DNA of 64,000 nucleotides, from contig NZ_KB822579.1 of assembly GCF_000364605.1 (NCBI RefSeq), forward strand, positions 62,001 to 126,000, read 5' to 3'. The notes under the pieces are model-generated. The model had not been told where the DNA came from. It worked only from the letters and a program-made list of their open reading frames with translations, and did no database searches. The translations under genes were made by a program, and so were the position numbers. This DNA comes from Nocardioides sp. Iso805N. Lineage in GTDB: Bacteria; Actinomycetota; Actinomycetes; Propionibacteriales; Nocardioidaceae. Shown here piece after piece: positions 52,374 through 60,695 of the stretch (position 1 is the first letter of the stretch; each line of letters starts with the position of its first letter).

Positions 52374-53306
52374 ATGAGCAGTGAAGGTGGCCTGATGGAG
52401 GACCTCGACGACGTGATGGTCGAGCGGCGTCGGCTGATCGCGCTCGCCTACCGGCTGCTCGGCACCTTGGAGGAGGCCGAGGACGCGGTCCAGGAGACCT
52501 ACCTGCGCTGGTATCGCCTCACCGAGGACGAGCGGGCCGCCGTCGCGAACCCGCAGGGCTGGCTGACCCGGGTCGCGAGCCGGGTGTGCCTCGACGTCCT
52601 CAAGTCGGCACGCGTACGCCGCGAGCAGTACGTCGGGCCGTGGCTGCCCGAGCCGGTGCCCTCCGACCTGCTGGCCCTCCCCGGCCGCCGGAGCGCCGCC
52701 GGCGCACCTCACGAGCTCGCCGATCCCGCCGACCGCGTCACGCTGGACGACACGATCAGCAGCGCGCTGATGGTGGTGCTCGATGCGATGACGCCGGCCG
52801 AACGGGTGGCGTTCGTGCTGCACGACGTCTTCGAGCTGCCGTTCGCCGACATCGCGACAGTGGTCGGCCGCACCCCGGCGGCGGTCCGCCAGCTGGCGAC
52901 CTCGGCTCGCCGCAAGGTCTCGGCGCAGCGGCAGGAGCTGGCGCCCACGCCCGAGCACGACGCGGTGGTGCGAGCCTTCGGTGCGGCCGCGACGGGCGGT
53001 GACCTCGGCGCCCTCGCCGTACTGCTCGATCCTGCGGTGGCGCTGCGCTCCGACGGCGGTGGCGTGGTCAGTGCGGCACGGAACCCGGTGTTCGGTCCGG
53101 ACAAGGTGGCCAGGTTCATGCTCGGCGTGCTGGCGAAGCGACCGACCTGGCGACTGGCGGAGCGGCCCACCGGTGACGGACTCGGCCTCGTCTACGCGGA
53201 GGGCGCTTCGGTGCACGGGGTGATCAATCTGCGCGTAGCGGGCGGGCGCATCACCGATGTCTGGATCGTGGTCAACCCGGCGAAGCTCGCGGCGTGGAGG
53301 GCGTGA
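52374..53306 (+). CDS. ECF41-family RNA polymerase sigma factor (SigJ-like)
   Basis: A 310-aa sigma factor. Region 2 spans about residues 20-85 (A-Y-R-L-L-G-T-L-E-E-A-E-D-A-V-Q-E-T-Y-L-R-W), region 4 about 125-185 (F-A-D-I-A-T-V-V-G-R-T-P-A-A-V-R-Q-L), and the last 110 residues are a SnoaL_2-type domain ending N-L-R-V-A-G-G-R-I-T-D-V-W-I-V-V-N-P-x-K. This fused tail replaces an anti-sigma factor in ECF41. Start 52374 sits directly behind its own ECF41 promoter; ATG 52395 is the alternative. No anti-sigma gene is present. Target: itself and the divergent AhpD-like gene. Confidence 0.9.
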   Translation: MSSEGGLMEDLDDVMVERRRLIALAYRLLGTLEEAEDAVQETYLRWYRLTEDERAAVANPQGWLTRVASRVCLDVLKSARVRREQYVGPWLPEPVPSDLLALPGRRSAAGAPHELADPADRVTLDDTISSALMVVLDAMTPAERVAFVLHDVFELPFADIATVVGRTPAAVRQLATSARRKVSAQRQELAPTPEHDAVVRAFGAAATGGDLGALAVLLDPAVALRSDGGGVVSAARNPVFGPDKVARFMLGVLAKRPTWRLAERPTGDGLGLVYAEGASVHGVINLRVAGGRITDVWIVVNPAKLAAWRA

Positions 53307-53379
53307 GCGCGGTCCGGCACTCCGCCGCCGAATCGGTGGAAGACGCGCGGTGATTTCTCGCTCCCTCGCCGGTAGGTAC

Positions 53380-53405
53380 ATCCGAGGCTCGTCCGAGCCT
53401 CGGAT
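53380..53405 (+). terminator. Hairpin between sigma factor and SnoaL gene
   Basis: Perfect 11-bp arms (ATCCGAGGCTC / GAGCCTCGGAT) enclose a GTCC loop, 74 bases after the sigma stop and 23 bases before the SnoaL-like ATG. It may terminate the sigma transcript or form a 5' leader hairpin of the next gene, since CCGAGGAG, the ribosome site, follows directly. Confidence 0.6.
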
Positions 53406-53427
53406 CGACACACCGAGGAGAACAGCC

Positions 53428-53841
53428 ATGTCACACGACCACACCGACGACGCCACCGCCGTCAACGCCCTGCTGGCCGAGATGTACCAGGCTTGGGCGG
53501 ACAACGACGCGGACCGCTTCGTCGCGCACTACGCCGACGATGCCACCGCCCTGCTGCCGGGCTCGCTGCGCGCAGGCAGGGAGGACATCCGGGCACAGAT
53601 GGCCGCCGGTTTCGACGGCCCGCTCAAGGGGACCACCACGGTGGACGAGCAGCTGAGCCTGCGGTTCGTCGGCGAGGACTGCGCGATCTCGATCAACCGG
53701 GGCGGGGTCGTGTTCCCGGGCGAGTCCTTCGCGCCGGACGACCGGACGATCCACGCGACCTGGGTCTTCGAGAGGCGCGACGGCCGCTGGCTGGTCGCGG
53801 CGTACCACAACAGCGCCGCCCAGGTGCCCGTGCACGCCTAA
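53428..53841 (+). CDS. SnoaL-like (SgcJ/EcaC family) protein
   Basis: A 137-aa single NTF2-fold protein: A-V-N-A-L-L-A-E-M-Y-Q-A-W-A-D-N-D-A-D-R-F opens the first helix, then Y-A-D-D-A-T-A-L-L-P-G, and the closing W-V-F-E-R-R-D-G-R-W-L-V-A-A-Y-H-N-S. This is the SgcJ/EcaC group of uncertain function (possible ketosteroid-isomerase-like enzyme). GAGGAG lies before ATG 53428. It sits between two sigma factor genes that each carry the same fold as a C-terminal domain. Confidence 0.82.
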   Translation: MSHDHTDDATAVNALLAEMYQAWADNDADRFVAHYADDATALLPGSLRAGREDIRAQMAAGFDGPLKGTTTVDEQLSLRFVGEDCAISINRGGVVFPGESFAPDDRTIHATWVFERRDGRWLVAAYHNSAAQVPVHA

Positions 53842-53867
53842 GGTGGCAGACGAGGCGAGGGGGCGAT

Positions 53868-54836
53868 GTGACAACGGTCGATGACGAGCAGGGCTTCGAC
53901 GAGCGGATCGCGGCGTACCGGGCTGAGCTGCTGGCGCACTGCTACCGGATGCTCGGCTCGGTGCACGAGGCCGAGGACCTCGTCCAGGAGACGCTGCTTC
54001 GGGCCTGGCGGGCGCGCGATCAGTACGACGAGACCCGCAGCTCGCTGCGCACGTGGATGTACCGCATCGCCACCAACGCCTGCCTGACCGCGCTCGCCAG
54101 CGGCAAGCGCCGACCGCTGCCGTCCGGGCTGGTGGCCGAGTCGGATCCACTGCGACCCTTCGTACCCGGGCACGAGGTGCCCTGGCTCCAGCCGCTGCCC
54201 GATGCGCTCCTCGACGCGGGCGACCCGGCCCGGACGGCGGTCGACCGCGGCAGCCTGCGGCTGGCCTTCATGGCGGCCCTGCAGCACCTCTCGGCCCGGC
54301 AGCGCGCGGTGCTGATCCTGCGCGATGTGCTCGACTTCTCCGCCGCCGAGACGGCCGAGATCATCGGGCTGACGACCATCGCGGTGAACAGCTCGCTTCG
54401 CCGGGCGAGGACGAGCGTGCAGGAGAGCGGCGCCGACCTGGAGGGACGCGCCGAGGTGACCGATGCGGAGCAGCGCGCCTGGATCGAGCGCTACACGACC
54501 GCGTTCGTGACCGCCGACGTCGAGGGACTGAAACGGCTGCTGGCCGACGACGTCTTGATGGAGATGCCGCCGATGCTCAACTGGTTCGTCGGCAAGGACG
54601 CCTACGGCGTCTTCATGGCGCGGATCTTCGAGGCGCTCGGCACGGACTGGCGGTTCGTGCCCCTGGCGGCGAACGGGCAGCCCGGCTACGCGGCCTACCG
54701 CGGCGACGGCGACCGCTACGAGCTGCACACCCTCCAGCTGTTCGAGATGTCCGCGACCGGTATCACCCGCACCACCGTCTACCAGGACGAGGAGGTCTTC
54801 GCGTCGTTCGGGTTGGCGGCCGTGCTCGAGCCGTAG
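53868..54836 (+). CDS. ECF sigma factor with SnoaL C-terminal domain (SigG type)
   Basis: A 322-aa sigma-70 family protein. Region 2: L-L-A-H-C-Y-R-M-L-G-S-V-H-E-A-E-D-L-V-Q-E-T (about 20-42), region 4: L-I-L-R-D-V-L-D-F-S-A-A-E-T-A-E-I-I-G-L-T (about 145-170), then a SnoaL_2 domain (about 205-320) with W-F-V-G-K-D-A-Y-G-V-F. Order and length match the SigG/TIGR02960 group, which like ECF41 has no separate anti-sigma. GTG 53868 with GCGAGGGGG upstream is the best start. Its stop TAG is inside a TAGCAT box that may serve the next gene. Confidence 0.88.
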   Translation: MTTVDDEQGFDERIAAYRAELLAHCYRMLGSVHEAEDLVQETLLRAWRARDQYDETRSSLRTWMYRIATNACLTALASGKRRPLPSGLVAESDPLRPFVPGHEVPWLQPLPDALLDAGDPARTAVDRGSLRLAFMAALQHLSARQRAVLILRDVLDFSAAETAEIIGLTTIAVNSSLRRARTSVQESGADLEGRAEVTDAEQRAWIERYTTAFVTADVEGLKRLLADDVLMEMPPMLNWFVGKDAYGVFMARIFEALGTDWRFVPLAANGQPGYAAYRGDGDRYELHTLQLFEMSATGITRTTVYQDEEVFASFGLAAVLEP

Positions 54837-54845
54837 CATCGGGCC

Positions 54846-55388
54846 GTGTTCGAGCAACAGTTCCTTCCCGGACGTACGCCGCAGTCGCGCGAGTTCACCG
54901 CGCGCGTCCAGACCGTGATGGCGCTGACCGGACGGCTCAACCTGCTGCCGTTCGAGGACGTCGAGACCCGTGCCGCGCTGCTGGGTGAGATCTTCGGCGG
55001 TGCGGTTCCCGAGACGGTGACGATCTACCCGCCGTTCTACTGCGACTACGGCCTCGGCACGGTCTTCGGCGAGCGGGTCTTCGTCAACCAGGGCTGCTAC
55101 TTCCTCGACCTCGGTGGCATCACCATCGGTGACCGCACCATGATCGGCCCGGGCGTCACCCTGAGTACGGCGGGACATCCGGTCGAGCTCGCCGAGCGGT
55201 ACAGCGGGATCACGCACGCCCCGATCGTGATCGAGGAGGACGTCTGGATCGGCGCTGCCGCGACGATCACGCCGGGGGTGACCATCGGACGTGGATCGGT
55301 CGTCGGTGCGGGCACCGTGGTCGCCAAGGACGTGCCGCCGATGTCGGTGGTCACCAGTGCCGGTCACGTGGAGCGCAAGCGGATCTGA
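54846..55388 (+). CDS. Left-handed beta-helix O-acetyltransferase (maltose/galactoside type)
   Basis: A 180-aa hexapeptide-repeat acyltransferase, close to maltose acetyltransferase in length. The N-terminal helical part is followed by repeats such as I-T-I-G-D-R-T-M-I-G-P-G-V and I-V-I-E-E-D-V-W-I-G-A-A-A-T-I-T-P-G-V-T-I-G, and T-A-G-H-P with the catalytic His. Acetyl-CoA is the likely donor; the acceptor is unknown. GTG 54846 follows a TAGCAT -10 box (54835-54840), so it may be transcribed separately from the sigma gene. Confidence 0.86.
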   Translation: MFEQQFLPGRTPQSREFTARVQTVMALTGRLNLLPFEDVETRAALLGEIFGGAVPETVTIYPPFYCDYGLGTVFGERVFVNQGCYFLDLGGITIGDRTMIGPGVTLSTAGHPVELAERYSGITHAPIVIEEDVWIGAAATITPGVTIGRGSVVGAGTVVAKDVPPMSVVTSAGHVERKRI

Positions 55389-55399
55389 GCACCCAGAAC

Positions 55400-56584
55400 T
55401 CAGCCGGCGGGCTCTCCCGAGGCTCCGACGTCGTCGACGTGAAGGGACAGCGCCAGGATCGGTAGGGCGAGCACCGTGAGCATCCCGGCCGCGACCACGA
55501 TCGACTGTCCCTCCTGGCTCATCTTGCCGGACTCCACCGCCACGGCGGTCACCGCGACGATGATGGGCAAGCCGGTAGCGCTGAAGAGACCCAAGGTGAG
55601 GAGTTGCCGCCGAGCGAGGTGCCGGTACAGCAGCATGACGGAGCCTCCCCGGATGAGGAGGATGCTGGCGAAGACGAACAGCACGGTCCCGGGGTCGTGC
55701 AGGATGACGGCCGGGTCGATGGCCATCCCGGAGGCTACGAAGAACACCGGGACGAGGAAGCCGTAGCCGATGGCGTCCAGGCGGCTCGAGACACTCTCGT
55801 GGTCGGGAGGCAGGAGCATCCGGATGATCGCCCCGGCGACGAACGCACCGAGGATCACGTCGAGCCCGAACGATGCCGAGGTGGCCAGCATGACCGCGAG
55901 CAGCAGGAGAACCAGGCGAACGGGTGCCTGCGCCGTCGTGTCGGCCTGCAGGCGCACGATCTCGACGATCCGCCGAGCACGGGTGCTGTGCCGTACCAGC
56001 ACGTAGCCCAGGACCACTGCGATCAGGCAGAAGGCCAGCAGCGCCGTGAGTGCGCCCCAGGTGTCGCCGCCGGTGAGGAACACGCTCATCGCAATCACCG
56101 GGCCGAACTCTCCGACGGCGCCGTTCGCCATCACGAGCCGGCCCATGCTCTGTCCGAGAAGGCCGGCGTCGCGCAGGAGCGGGAGGAGTGTGCCGAGTGC
56201 GGTGGAGGTCATCGCGATCGCGATGGCGCCCCATGCCGTGACGTCGAAGACGCGATGCAGCACCGCCATCCAGCACAAGGCGACTCCGAGCGAGAGCAGC
56301 CACGCCGTGACCGCCCGGCCGCCGTCGCGCGTCCGCAGGATGAGGGGATCGACCTCCAGCCCGGCGGTCAGGAAGAGCATGCCGAGACCCAGGTCGGACA
56401 CGAACTGGATCCTGTCATCGAGCGCGGCGAGGCCGAATCCGTACGGGCCGAGCGCCATGCCCAACGCGAGCATCACGACGACCTCGGGCAAGCGGATCCT
56501 CGGAATCAGCCCGAGCAACAGCGGTGCCAGGGCCGCGGCGCCGAGGATCCAGGCCAGCGACCGGTAGGCCTCGGCCTCGCTCAT
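55400..56584 (-). CDS. Kef-type cation/proton antiporter (CPA2)
   Basis: A 394-aa membrane protein with about 12-13 helices covering nearly its full length. G-L-G-M-L-F-L-T-A-G-L-E-V-D near residue 80, the T-S-T-A-L-G region near 135 and V-P-V-F-F-V-A-S-G-M near 290 fit CPA2 exchangers. It has no TrkA-N (NAD-binding) regulatory domain, so it is a short, KefB-membrane-domain-only type. GAGGAGG precedes ATG 56584. Monovalent cation/H+ exchange is inferred. Confidence 0.87.
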   Translation of the reverse strand: MSEAEAYRSLAWILGAAALAPLLLGLIPRIRLPEVVVMLALGMALGPYGFGLAALDDRIQFVSDLGLGMLFLTAGLEVDPLILRTRDGGRAVTAWLLSLGVALCWMAVLHRVFDVTAWGAIAIAMTSTALGTLLPLLRDAGLLGQSMGRLVMANGAVGEFGPVIAMSVFLTGGDTWGALTALLAFCLIAVVLGYVLVRHSTRARRIVEIVRLQADTTAQAPVRLVLLLLAVMLATSASFGLDVILGAFVAGAIIRMLLPPDHESVSSRLDAIGYGFLVPVFFVASGMAIDPAVILHDPGTVLFVFASILLIRGGSVMLLYRHLARRQLLTLGLFSATGLPIIVAVTAVAVESGKMSQEGQSIVVAAGMLTVLALPILALSLHVDDVGASGEPAG

Positions 56585-56713
56585 CGGTCCTCCTCGTGGG
56601 CCCGTTGATCGGTGGCACGGCTCGCCGTACACGATGACCGTAACCGTCCGCGGACCGAGCGCGTCACCCGAATCAGGCGAGGACCGACCCGTTCGGGCCG
56701 GTAGGTGAGGTGC

Positions 56714-57778
56714 TCATGCGGCGGGCAGGCGCACGGTGACGCGGAGTCCGCCGTCGGGGCGGCCGGCCAGGTCCAGGGTGCCGTCGTGCGCCTCGGCGAT
56801 CCGCTTCACGATGGCCAGCCCCAGGCCGACGCCGGCTTGATCGGCGTGGACGCGCTCGGTGCCGCGCTGGAACGGCTCGGCCAGCGTCGCGACGAGGTGC
56901 GGGCTGAGCCGCGCGCCGGTGTTCTCGACGATGAGCACGGCGGCCCGCGGCTCGGCGGCGGTGGTCACCCACACGGTGCCGTGCTCGGCCAGGTTGTGCA
57001 CGATCGCGTTGTGCACGAGGTTGGTGGTCAGCTGCAGCAGCAGCGCGGGGGAGCCGCTGGTGAGCGCCATGTCGCCCGTCGTCTCGAGGGCGACGCCGTG
57101 CCTCTCCGCGAGGGGGAGAAGGGTCTCGGTGGCATCCTCGGCGGCAAGGGACAGGTCGACCTGCTCGTGCGCGAACAGCCGCTGCTCGGCCCGGCTGAGC
57201 AGCAGCAGCGCCTCGGTGAGGTTGATGGCGCGAGTGTTGACGACCTGGAGGCGGTCGACCAGCGCGGCGGTGTCCCGGTCGGGGTCCATGCGGGCCACGT
57301 CGAGGAGGGTCCGGGTGATCGCCAACGGGGTGCGCAGCTCGTGCGAGGCGTTCGCGGCGAACCGCTGCTGTTCGGCGACGTGTGCCTCGAGGCGCTCCAG
57401 CATCGTGTCGAAGCTGTCGGCCAGCTCTCGGAACTCGTCGTTCGGGCCGTCCATCTCGATCCGGTGCGCGAGCGATCCGCGCGCCGCCATCCGGGTGGCG
57501 TCGTTGATCCGCGAGAGCGGGGCGAGCATGTGCCCGGCGAGGAGCCACCCGCCCAGCAGCCCGAAGGCCAGTAGGAAACCGAGGACGGTCGCCGCGATCG
57601 GGGCGAAGGAGTGCAGCAGGTCGGCGTGACTGCGCACCGTGAAGACCACCCCCGGGTGGAAGCCGCGCGAGAGCGAGAAGTATCCCGCGACCAGCAGCAC
57701 CGCTCCGGCGAGCATGAGGAAGCCGGCGTAGCTGAGCGTGAGCTTGAGCCGGACGCTCAGGCCGGGCTGTCTATCCAC
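56714..57778 (-). CDS. Two-component sensor histidine kinase
   Basis: A 354-aa HK. Two membrane helices (about residues 14-34 and 57-80) enclose a short extracellular loop; HAMP follows, then the H-box S-H-E-L-R-T-P-L-A (phospho-His near 143), N-box N-L-V-H-N-A and G-box G-V-G-L-G-L-A-I-V. The small sensor loop suggests sensing within or near the membrane, as in envelope-stress kinases. GTG 57778 overlaps the response regulator stop by 8 bases; GTG 57784 is an alternative. Confidence 0.9.
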   Translation of the reverse strand: MDRQPGLSVRLKLTLSYAGFLMLAGAVLLVAGYFSLSRGFHPGVVFTVRSHADLLHSFAPIAATVLGFLLAFGLLGGWLLAGHMLAPLSRINDATRMAARGSLAHRIEMDGPNDEFRELADSFDTMLERLEAHVAEQQRFAANASHELRTPLAITRTLLDVARMDPDRDTAALVDRLQVVNTRAINLTEALLLLSRAEQRLFAHEQVDLSLAAEDATETLLPLAERHGVALETTGDMALTSGSPALLLQLTTNLVHNAIVHNLAEHGTVWVTTAAEPRAAVLIVENTGARLSPHLVATLAEPFQRGTERVHADQAGVGLGLAIVKRIAEAHDGTLDLAGRPDGGLRVTVRLPAA

Positions 57779-58472
57779 GAGCACCGCCCGCGTTTCCGGC
57801 GTCGGCGTCAGCAGGTACGTCGATCCGGTAGCCGACTCCCGGCACGGTGGCGATGATCCAGGGCTCGCCGAGGCGCTTGCGAAGCGCCGAGACGGTGATC
57901 CGGACGGCATTGGTGAACGGGTCGGCGTTCTCGTCCCACGCGCGCTCCAACAGCTCCTCGGCACTGATCACGCCGCCCTCAGCGGCGACGAGGACCTCGA
58001 GCACGGCGAACTGCTTGCGGGTGAGCGCGACGTACTGGCCCTCGCGGTAGACCTCCCGGCGGAACGGATCCACGCGCAGGCCCGCGATCTCGCGCACGGG
58101 CGGTCGGTGGTGGGCGCGCCGACGGTCCAGCGCCCGGAGCCGGAGCACGAGCTCCTGCAGCTCGAAGGGCTTGGTGAGGTAGTCGTCGGCGCCCAGCTCG
58201 AACCCCGAGGTCTTGTCGTCCAGCCGGTCGGCCGCGGTGAGCATGAGGATCGGCATGCCGGACCCGGAGGCCACGATGCGCCTGGCGACCTCGTCGCCCG
58301 AGGGGCCGGGGATGTCGCGGTCGAGCACGGCGATGTCGTAGGTGTTGACGCTCAGCATCTCCAGGGCGGTGTCGCCGTCGCCCGCGATGTCGGCGGCGAT
58401 CGCCTCCAGCCGCAGGCCGTCGCGCACCGCCTCGGCCAGCAACGGCTCGTCCTCGACCACCAACACACGCAT
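57771..58472 (-). CDS. Two-component response regulator, OmpR family
   Basis: A 233-aa regulator. The receiver domain has the acidic pair E7/D8, phospho-acceptor Asp51 in A-V-L-D-R-D-I-P-G and Lys in the L-T-K-P-F loop; the C-terminal winged helix (about 130-220) ends with T-V-P-G-V-G-Y-R-I. It overlaps the kinase gene by 8 bases and is divergent from a VanY-like carboxypeptidase gene 88 bases away, a cell-wall gene it may control. Confidence 0.92.
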   Translation of the reverse strand: MRVLVVEDEPLLAEAVRDGLRLEAIAADIAGDGDTALEMLSVNTYDIAVLDRDIPGPSGDEVARRIVASGSGMPILMLTAADRLDDKTSGFELGADDYLTKPFELQELVLRLRALDRRRAHHRPPVREIAGLRVDPFRREVYREGQYVALTRKQFAVLEVLVAAEGGVISAEELLERAWDENADPFTNAVRITVSALRKRLGEPWIIATVPGVGYRIDVPADADAGNAGGARG

Positions 58473-58560
58473 GGTCCGATGCTAGAGAGCCGGTACCTAT
58501 CGTCGGCATATCGAAAACCGCATACGTCCCGGCAACGCAGCGCTCCCTTGACTGGGAAGC

Positions 58561-59271
58561 ATGTCGTCCAAGAGCTCAGCGCCGCGTGCGGGACGTCGTA
58601 CCCGATCCATGCCGCTCGTCGCCGTCGTCATCGCCCTCGCCGCAGCCGGGGTCGTGGGCATCCTCGCCCACGAGTCGCTCGGCGCCTTCTCCTCGTCTGC
58701 GGCCTCGCCCCTCGACACCGGATCGCTCGACGCCGCAGTGCCGCTGTCCACAGCACTCCAGGTGCGCTCGGACGAGGGGCTGCCGACGCGGGTGCCGGGC
58801 AGCGGTGGTCGGGCGGTCGGCACCACCGATGGGAAGGTCCCCGACGGCGTGACGATCTTCGACGACCACTACGCGGCGGTGACCAGGCTCGACCCGTCGC
58901 TGCTCGGCGCCCTGCGGGACGCCGCGACGGATGCGAAGGGTGACGGCATCACGTTGTTCGTCAACAGCGGCTGGCGCTCCCGGACCTATCAGGAGGAGCT
59001 GTTCGCCGAGGCGGTGACGAAGTACGGCTCGCAGGCTCAGGCGGCACGCTGGGTCGCCCGCCCCGGTACGTCGGTCCACGAGGCGGGGAAGGCCGTGGAC
59101 ATCGGTGGGTCCGCTGCCGATGCGTGGCTCTCCGCGCACGGCGCCGCCTACGGACTGTGCCAGATCTACCGCAACGAGGCCTGGCACTACGAGCTGCGAC
59201 TGAGGGCGATCGACGACGGCTGTCCGGCGATATATGCCGACCCCACGCACGACCCGCGGATGCAGCAGTGA
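58561..59271 (+). CDS. D-alanyl-D-alanine carboxypeptidase, VanY/M15 family
   Basis: A 236-aa membrane-anchored or secreted zinc peptidase. A hydrophobic N-terminal segment (about 17-40) is followed by a linker and the M15 domain: N-S-G-W-R-S near residue 139, the zinc ligands in S-V-H-E-A-G-K-A-V-D-I-G (about 171-182) and W-H-Y-E near 207. It trims the terminal D-Ala of peptidoglycan stems. It overlaps the VanZ-like gene by 4 bases (GTGA). Divergent to a two-component system; a glycopeptide-type response is possible but no vanHAX is here. Confidence 0.88.
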   Translation: MSSKSSAPRAGRRTRSMPLVAVVIALAAAGVVGILAHESLGAFSSSAASPLDTGSLDAAVPLSTALQVRSDEGLPTRVPGSGGRAVGTTDGKVPDGVTIFDDHYAAVTRLDPSLLGALRDAATDAKGDGITLFVNSGWRSRTYQEELFAEAVTKYGSQAQAARWVARPGTSVHEAGKAVDIGGSAADAWLSAHGAAYGLCQIYRNEAWHYELRLRAIDDGCPAIYADPTHDPRMQQ

Positions 59272-60146
59272 GCGGTGGCTACCTGCCGCCGCTGGTGCGC
59301 GGCCACGGCGTGATCATCAACGGCACCCGCAGCGACTGGGTCGTCCGGTACGACGTCGTCGTGGCCGTGACGCTGGCCGCGCTGCCACTGGCGATGCTGA
59401 CGGGGTGGCTGCTGGCACGTCGCCGGCGTCGCTCGGGGGCCACGGCCGGCTGGGCCTGGCGCAGCTCGATGTGCGAGGTCGCGATCGTCTACGGCACGGC
59501 GCCGTGGGTGTGGCTCACCATGCTGCCCGGCAGCGGCGCCGGCGCGGTGCGCAGCCAGCTGAGCCTGGTGCCGCTGCGTGACCTGCAGACGATGCCGACC
59601 TACCAGGTGCTCGGCAACCTGCTGGTCTTCGCCGCCCTCGGGGCGTTCGGGCCGATGCGGTTCCGGGCGCTTGCGTCGCTGCCGCGCGTCACGGCGCTCG
59701 GCGCACTCGGCTCGATCATGATCGAGACGGCGCAGTACGTGCTGCCGATCGGTCGGGTGGCGTCGGTCGACGACGTACTGCTCAACACGGTGGGTGCGGG
59801 CGTCGCCGCCATCGTCACCTTCCCGTGGCGCCGCTGCCCGAACACGGCAACCGGGTTGACCACTCGTCGGAGCCGAGGCGGCCCGAGAGCCTCAGCGGAT
59901 CGGCCAGCCCAGGTCGCCCGGCGCTCACCCGTCGAGGATGGCGCGCGCCCTGCGCACCATGGCGCCGTCGACCATGGAACCGTCGAGGAGCACACCCACG
60001 CCGCCCTCGCCGATGGTGTCGAGCACCTGGTGTGCCCAGGCGAGCTCGTCGGCGCGAGGAGCGAATGCCGACCGGATGACCGGCAGCTGGGTCGGGTGGA
60101 TCGCGGTGCGGCCGCGCATCCCGAGTCGCCGGCCACGGGCGCATGA
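59268..60146 (+). CDS. VanZ family membrane protein with run-on C-terminus
   Basis: GTG 59268 overlaps the VanY stop by 4 bases. Residues 1-188 are a VanZ-like membrane domain with about five helices and the family segment V-L-G-N-L-L-V-F-A-A-L-G near residue 116 plus E-T-A-Q-Y near 155. After I-V-T-F-P-W-R-R-C at about 190 the frame stays open for another ~100 codons of Arg/Ala/His-rich sequence, 222 bases of which are antisense to the CitE-like gene. That tail looks like non-coding read-through: the family is about 150-190 aa, so a stop has probably been lost near 59850. The family is linked to teicoplanin resistance; function here is unproven. Confidence 0.75.
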   Translation: MSGGYLPPLVRGHGVIINGTRSDWVVRYDVVVAVTLAALPLAMLTGWLLARRRRRSGATAGWAWRSSMCEVAIVYGTAPWVWLTMLPGSGAGAVRSQLSLVPLRDLQTMPTYQVLGNLLVFAALGAFGPMRFRALASLPRVTALGALGSIMIETAQYVLPIGRVASVDDVLLNTVGAGVAAIVTFPWRRCPNTATGLTTRRSRGGPRASADRPAQVARRSPVEDGARPAHHGAVDHGTVEEHTHAALADGVEHLVCPGELVGARSECRPDDRQLGRVDRGAAAHPESPATGA

Positions 60147-60695
60147 CTCGGCCAGCCCGTCGCGATCGGCGATCGCCGGGTAGGCCGCCATCATGGGCGC
60201 CGGAAGGCCGGCCGCCCGGGCGGCGATGACGGTCCTGGCACGGATCCAGCCGAAGGCGTCCTCGCCCTCCAGTCCGAGCTCGGCGGCCAGGTCGGCCTCG
60301 CCGAGCCCGATCGACCGCACACCGGGTGTGGATGCGATCTCGAAGAGCCGCTCCACGCCCAAGGCGGTCTCGACCAGCACATGCACCTGCCGCCCGCCGA
60401 ACTCCACGAGGTCCTCAGGGCTCTCGACCTTCGGAACGCGCAGCTCGATCTCGGGCGCCAGCGCCTCCAGGTCCGCAGCCAGGTCCGCGGTCCCCGGTGC
60501 GTTGACGCGCACCTGCAGGGGCACCGACGCGGCGGCCCCGGCACCGGCCGACCATGCGGCGACGTGCGCGCGTGCCTGTGCCTTGTCCTGGGGTGCGACC
60601 GCGTCCTCCAGGTCGAGGATCACCGTCGCGCCCGTCGCAGCCGCCTTGGCGAACCGGCCAGGCCGGGAGCCGGGCACGTAGAGTGCCGCGATCAC
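59925..60695 (-). CDS. HpcH/HpaI aldolase / citrate lyase beta-like protein
   Basis: A 256-aa TIM-barrel lyase of the CitE-like family. It starts Y-V-P-G-S and has D-L-E-D-A-V near residue 29, the basic R-V-N-A-P-G, E-T-A-L-G-V and the metal-site L-G-E-A-D-L-A near 133 and I-H-P-T-Q near 210. Such enzymes cleave malyl-CoA, citramalyl-CoA or related beta-hydroxyacyl-CoA thioesters. GTG 60695 overlaps the class III CoA-transferase stop by 4 bases, suggesting that a CoA ester made by that enzyme is cleaved here. Confidence 0.87.
   Translation of the reverse strand: MIAALYVPGSRPGRFAKAAATGATVILDLEDAVAPQDKAQARAHVAAWSAGAGAAASVPLQVRVNAPGTADLAADLEALAPEIELRVPKVESPEDLVEFGGRQVHVLVETALGVERLFEIASTPGVRSIGLGEADLAAELGLEGEDAFGWIRARTVIAARAAGLPAPMMAAYPAIADRDGLAESCARGRRLGMRGRTAIHPTQLPVIRSAFAPRADELAWAHQVLDTIGEGGVGVLLDGSMVDGAMVRRARAILDG

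Noticed and set aside
57771..59271. Classic vancomycin resistance cluster
   Set aside because: Only regulator, kinase, VanY-like and VanZ-like genes are present; no vanH, vanA or vanX homologues in the window.
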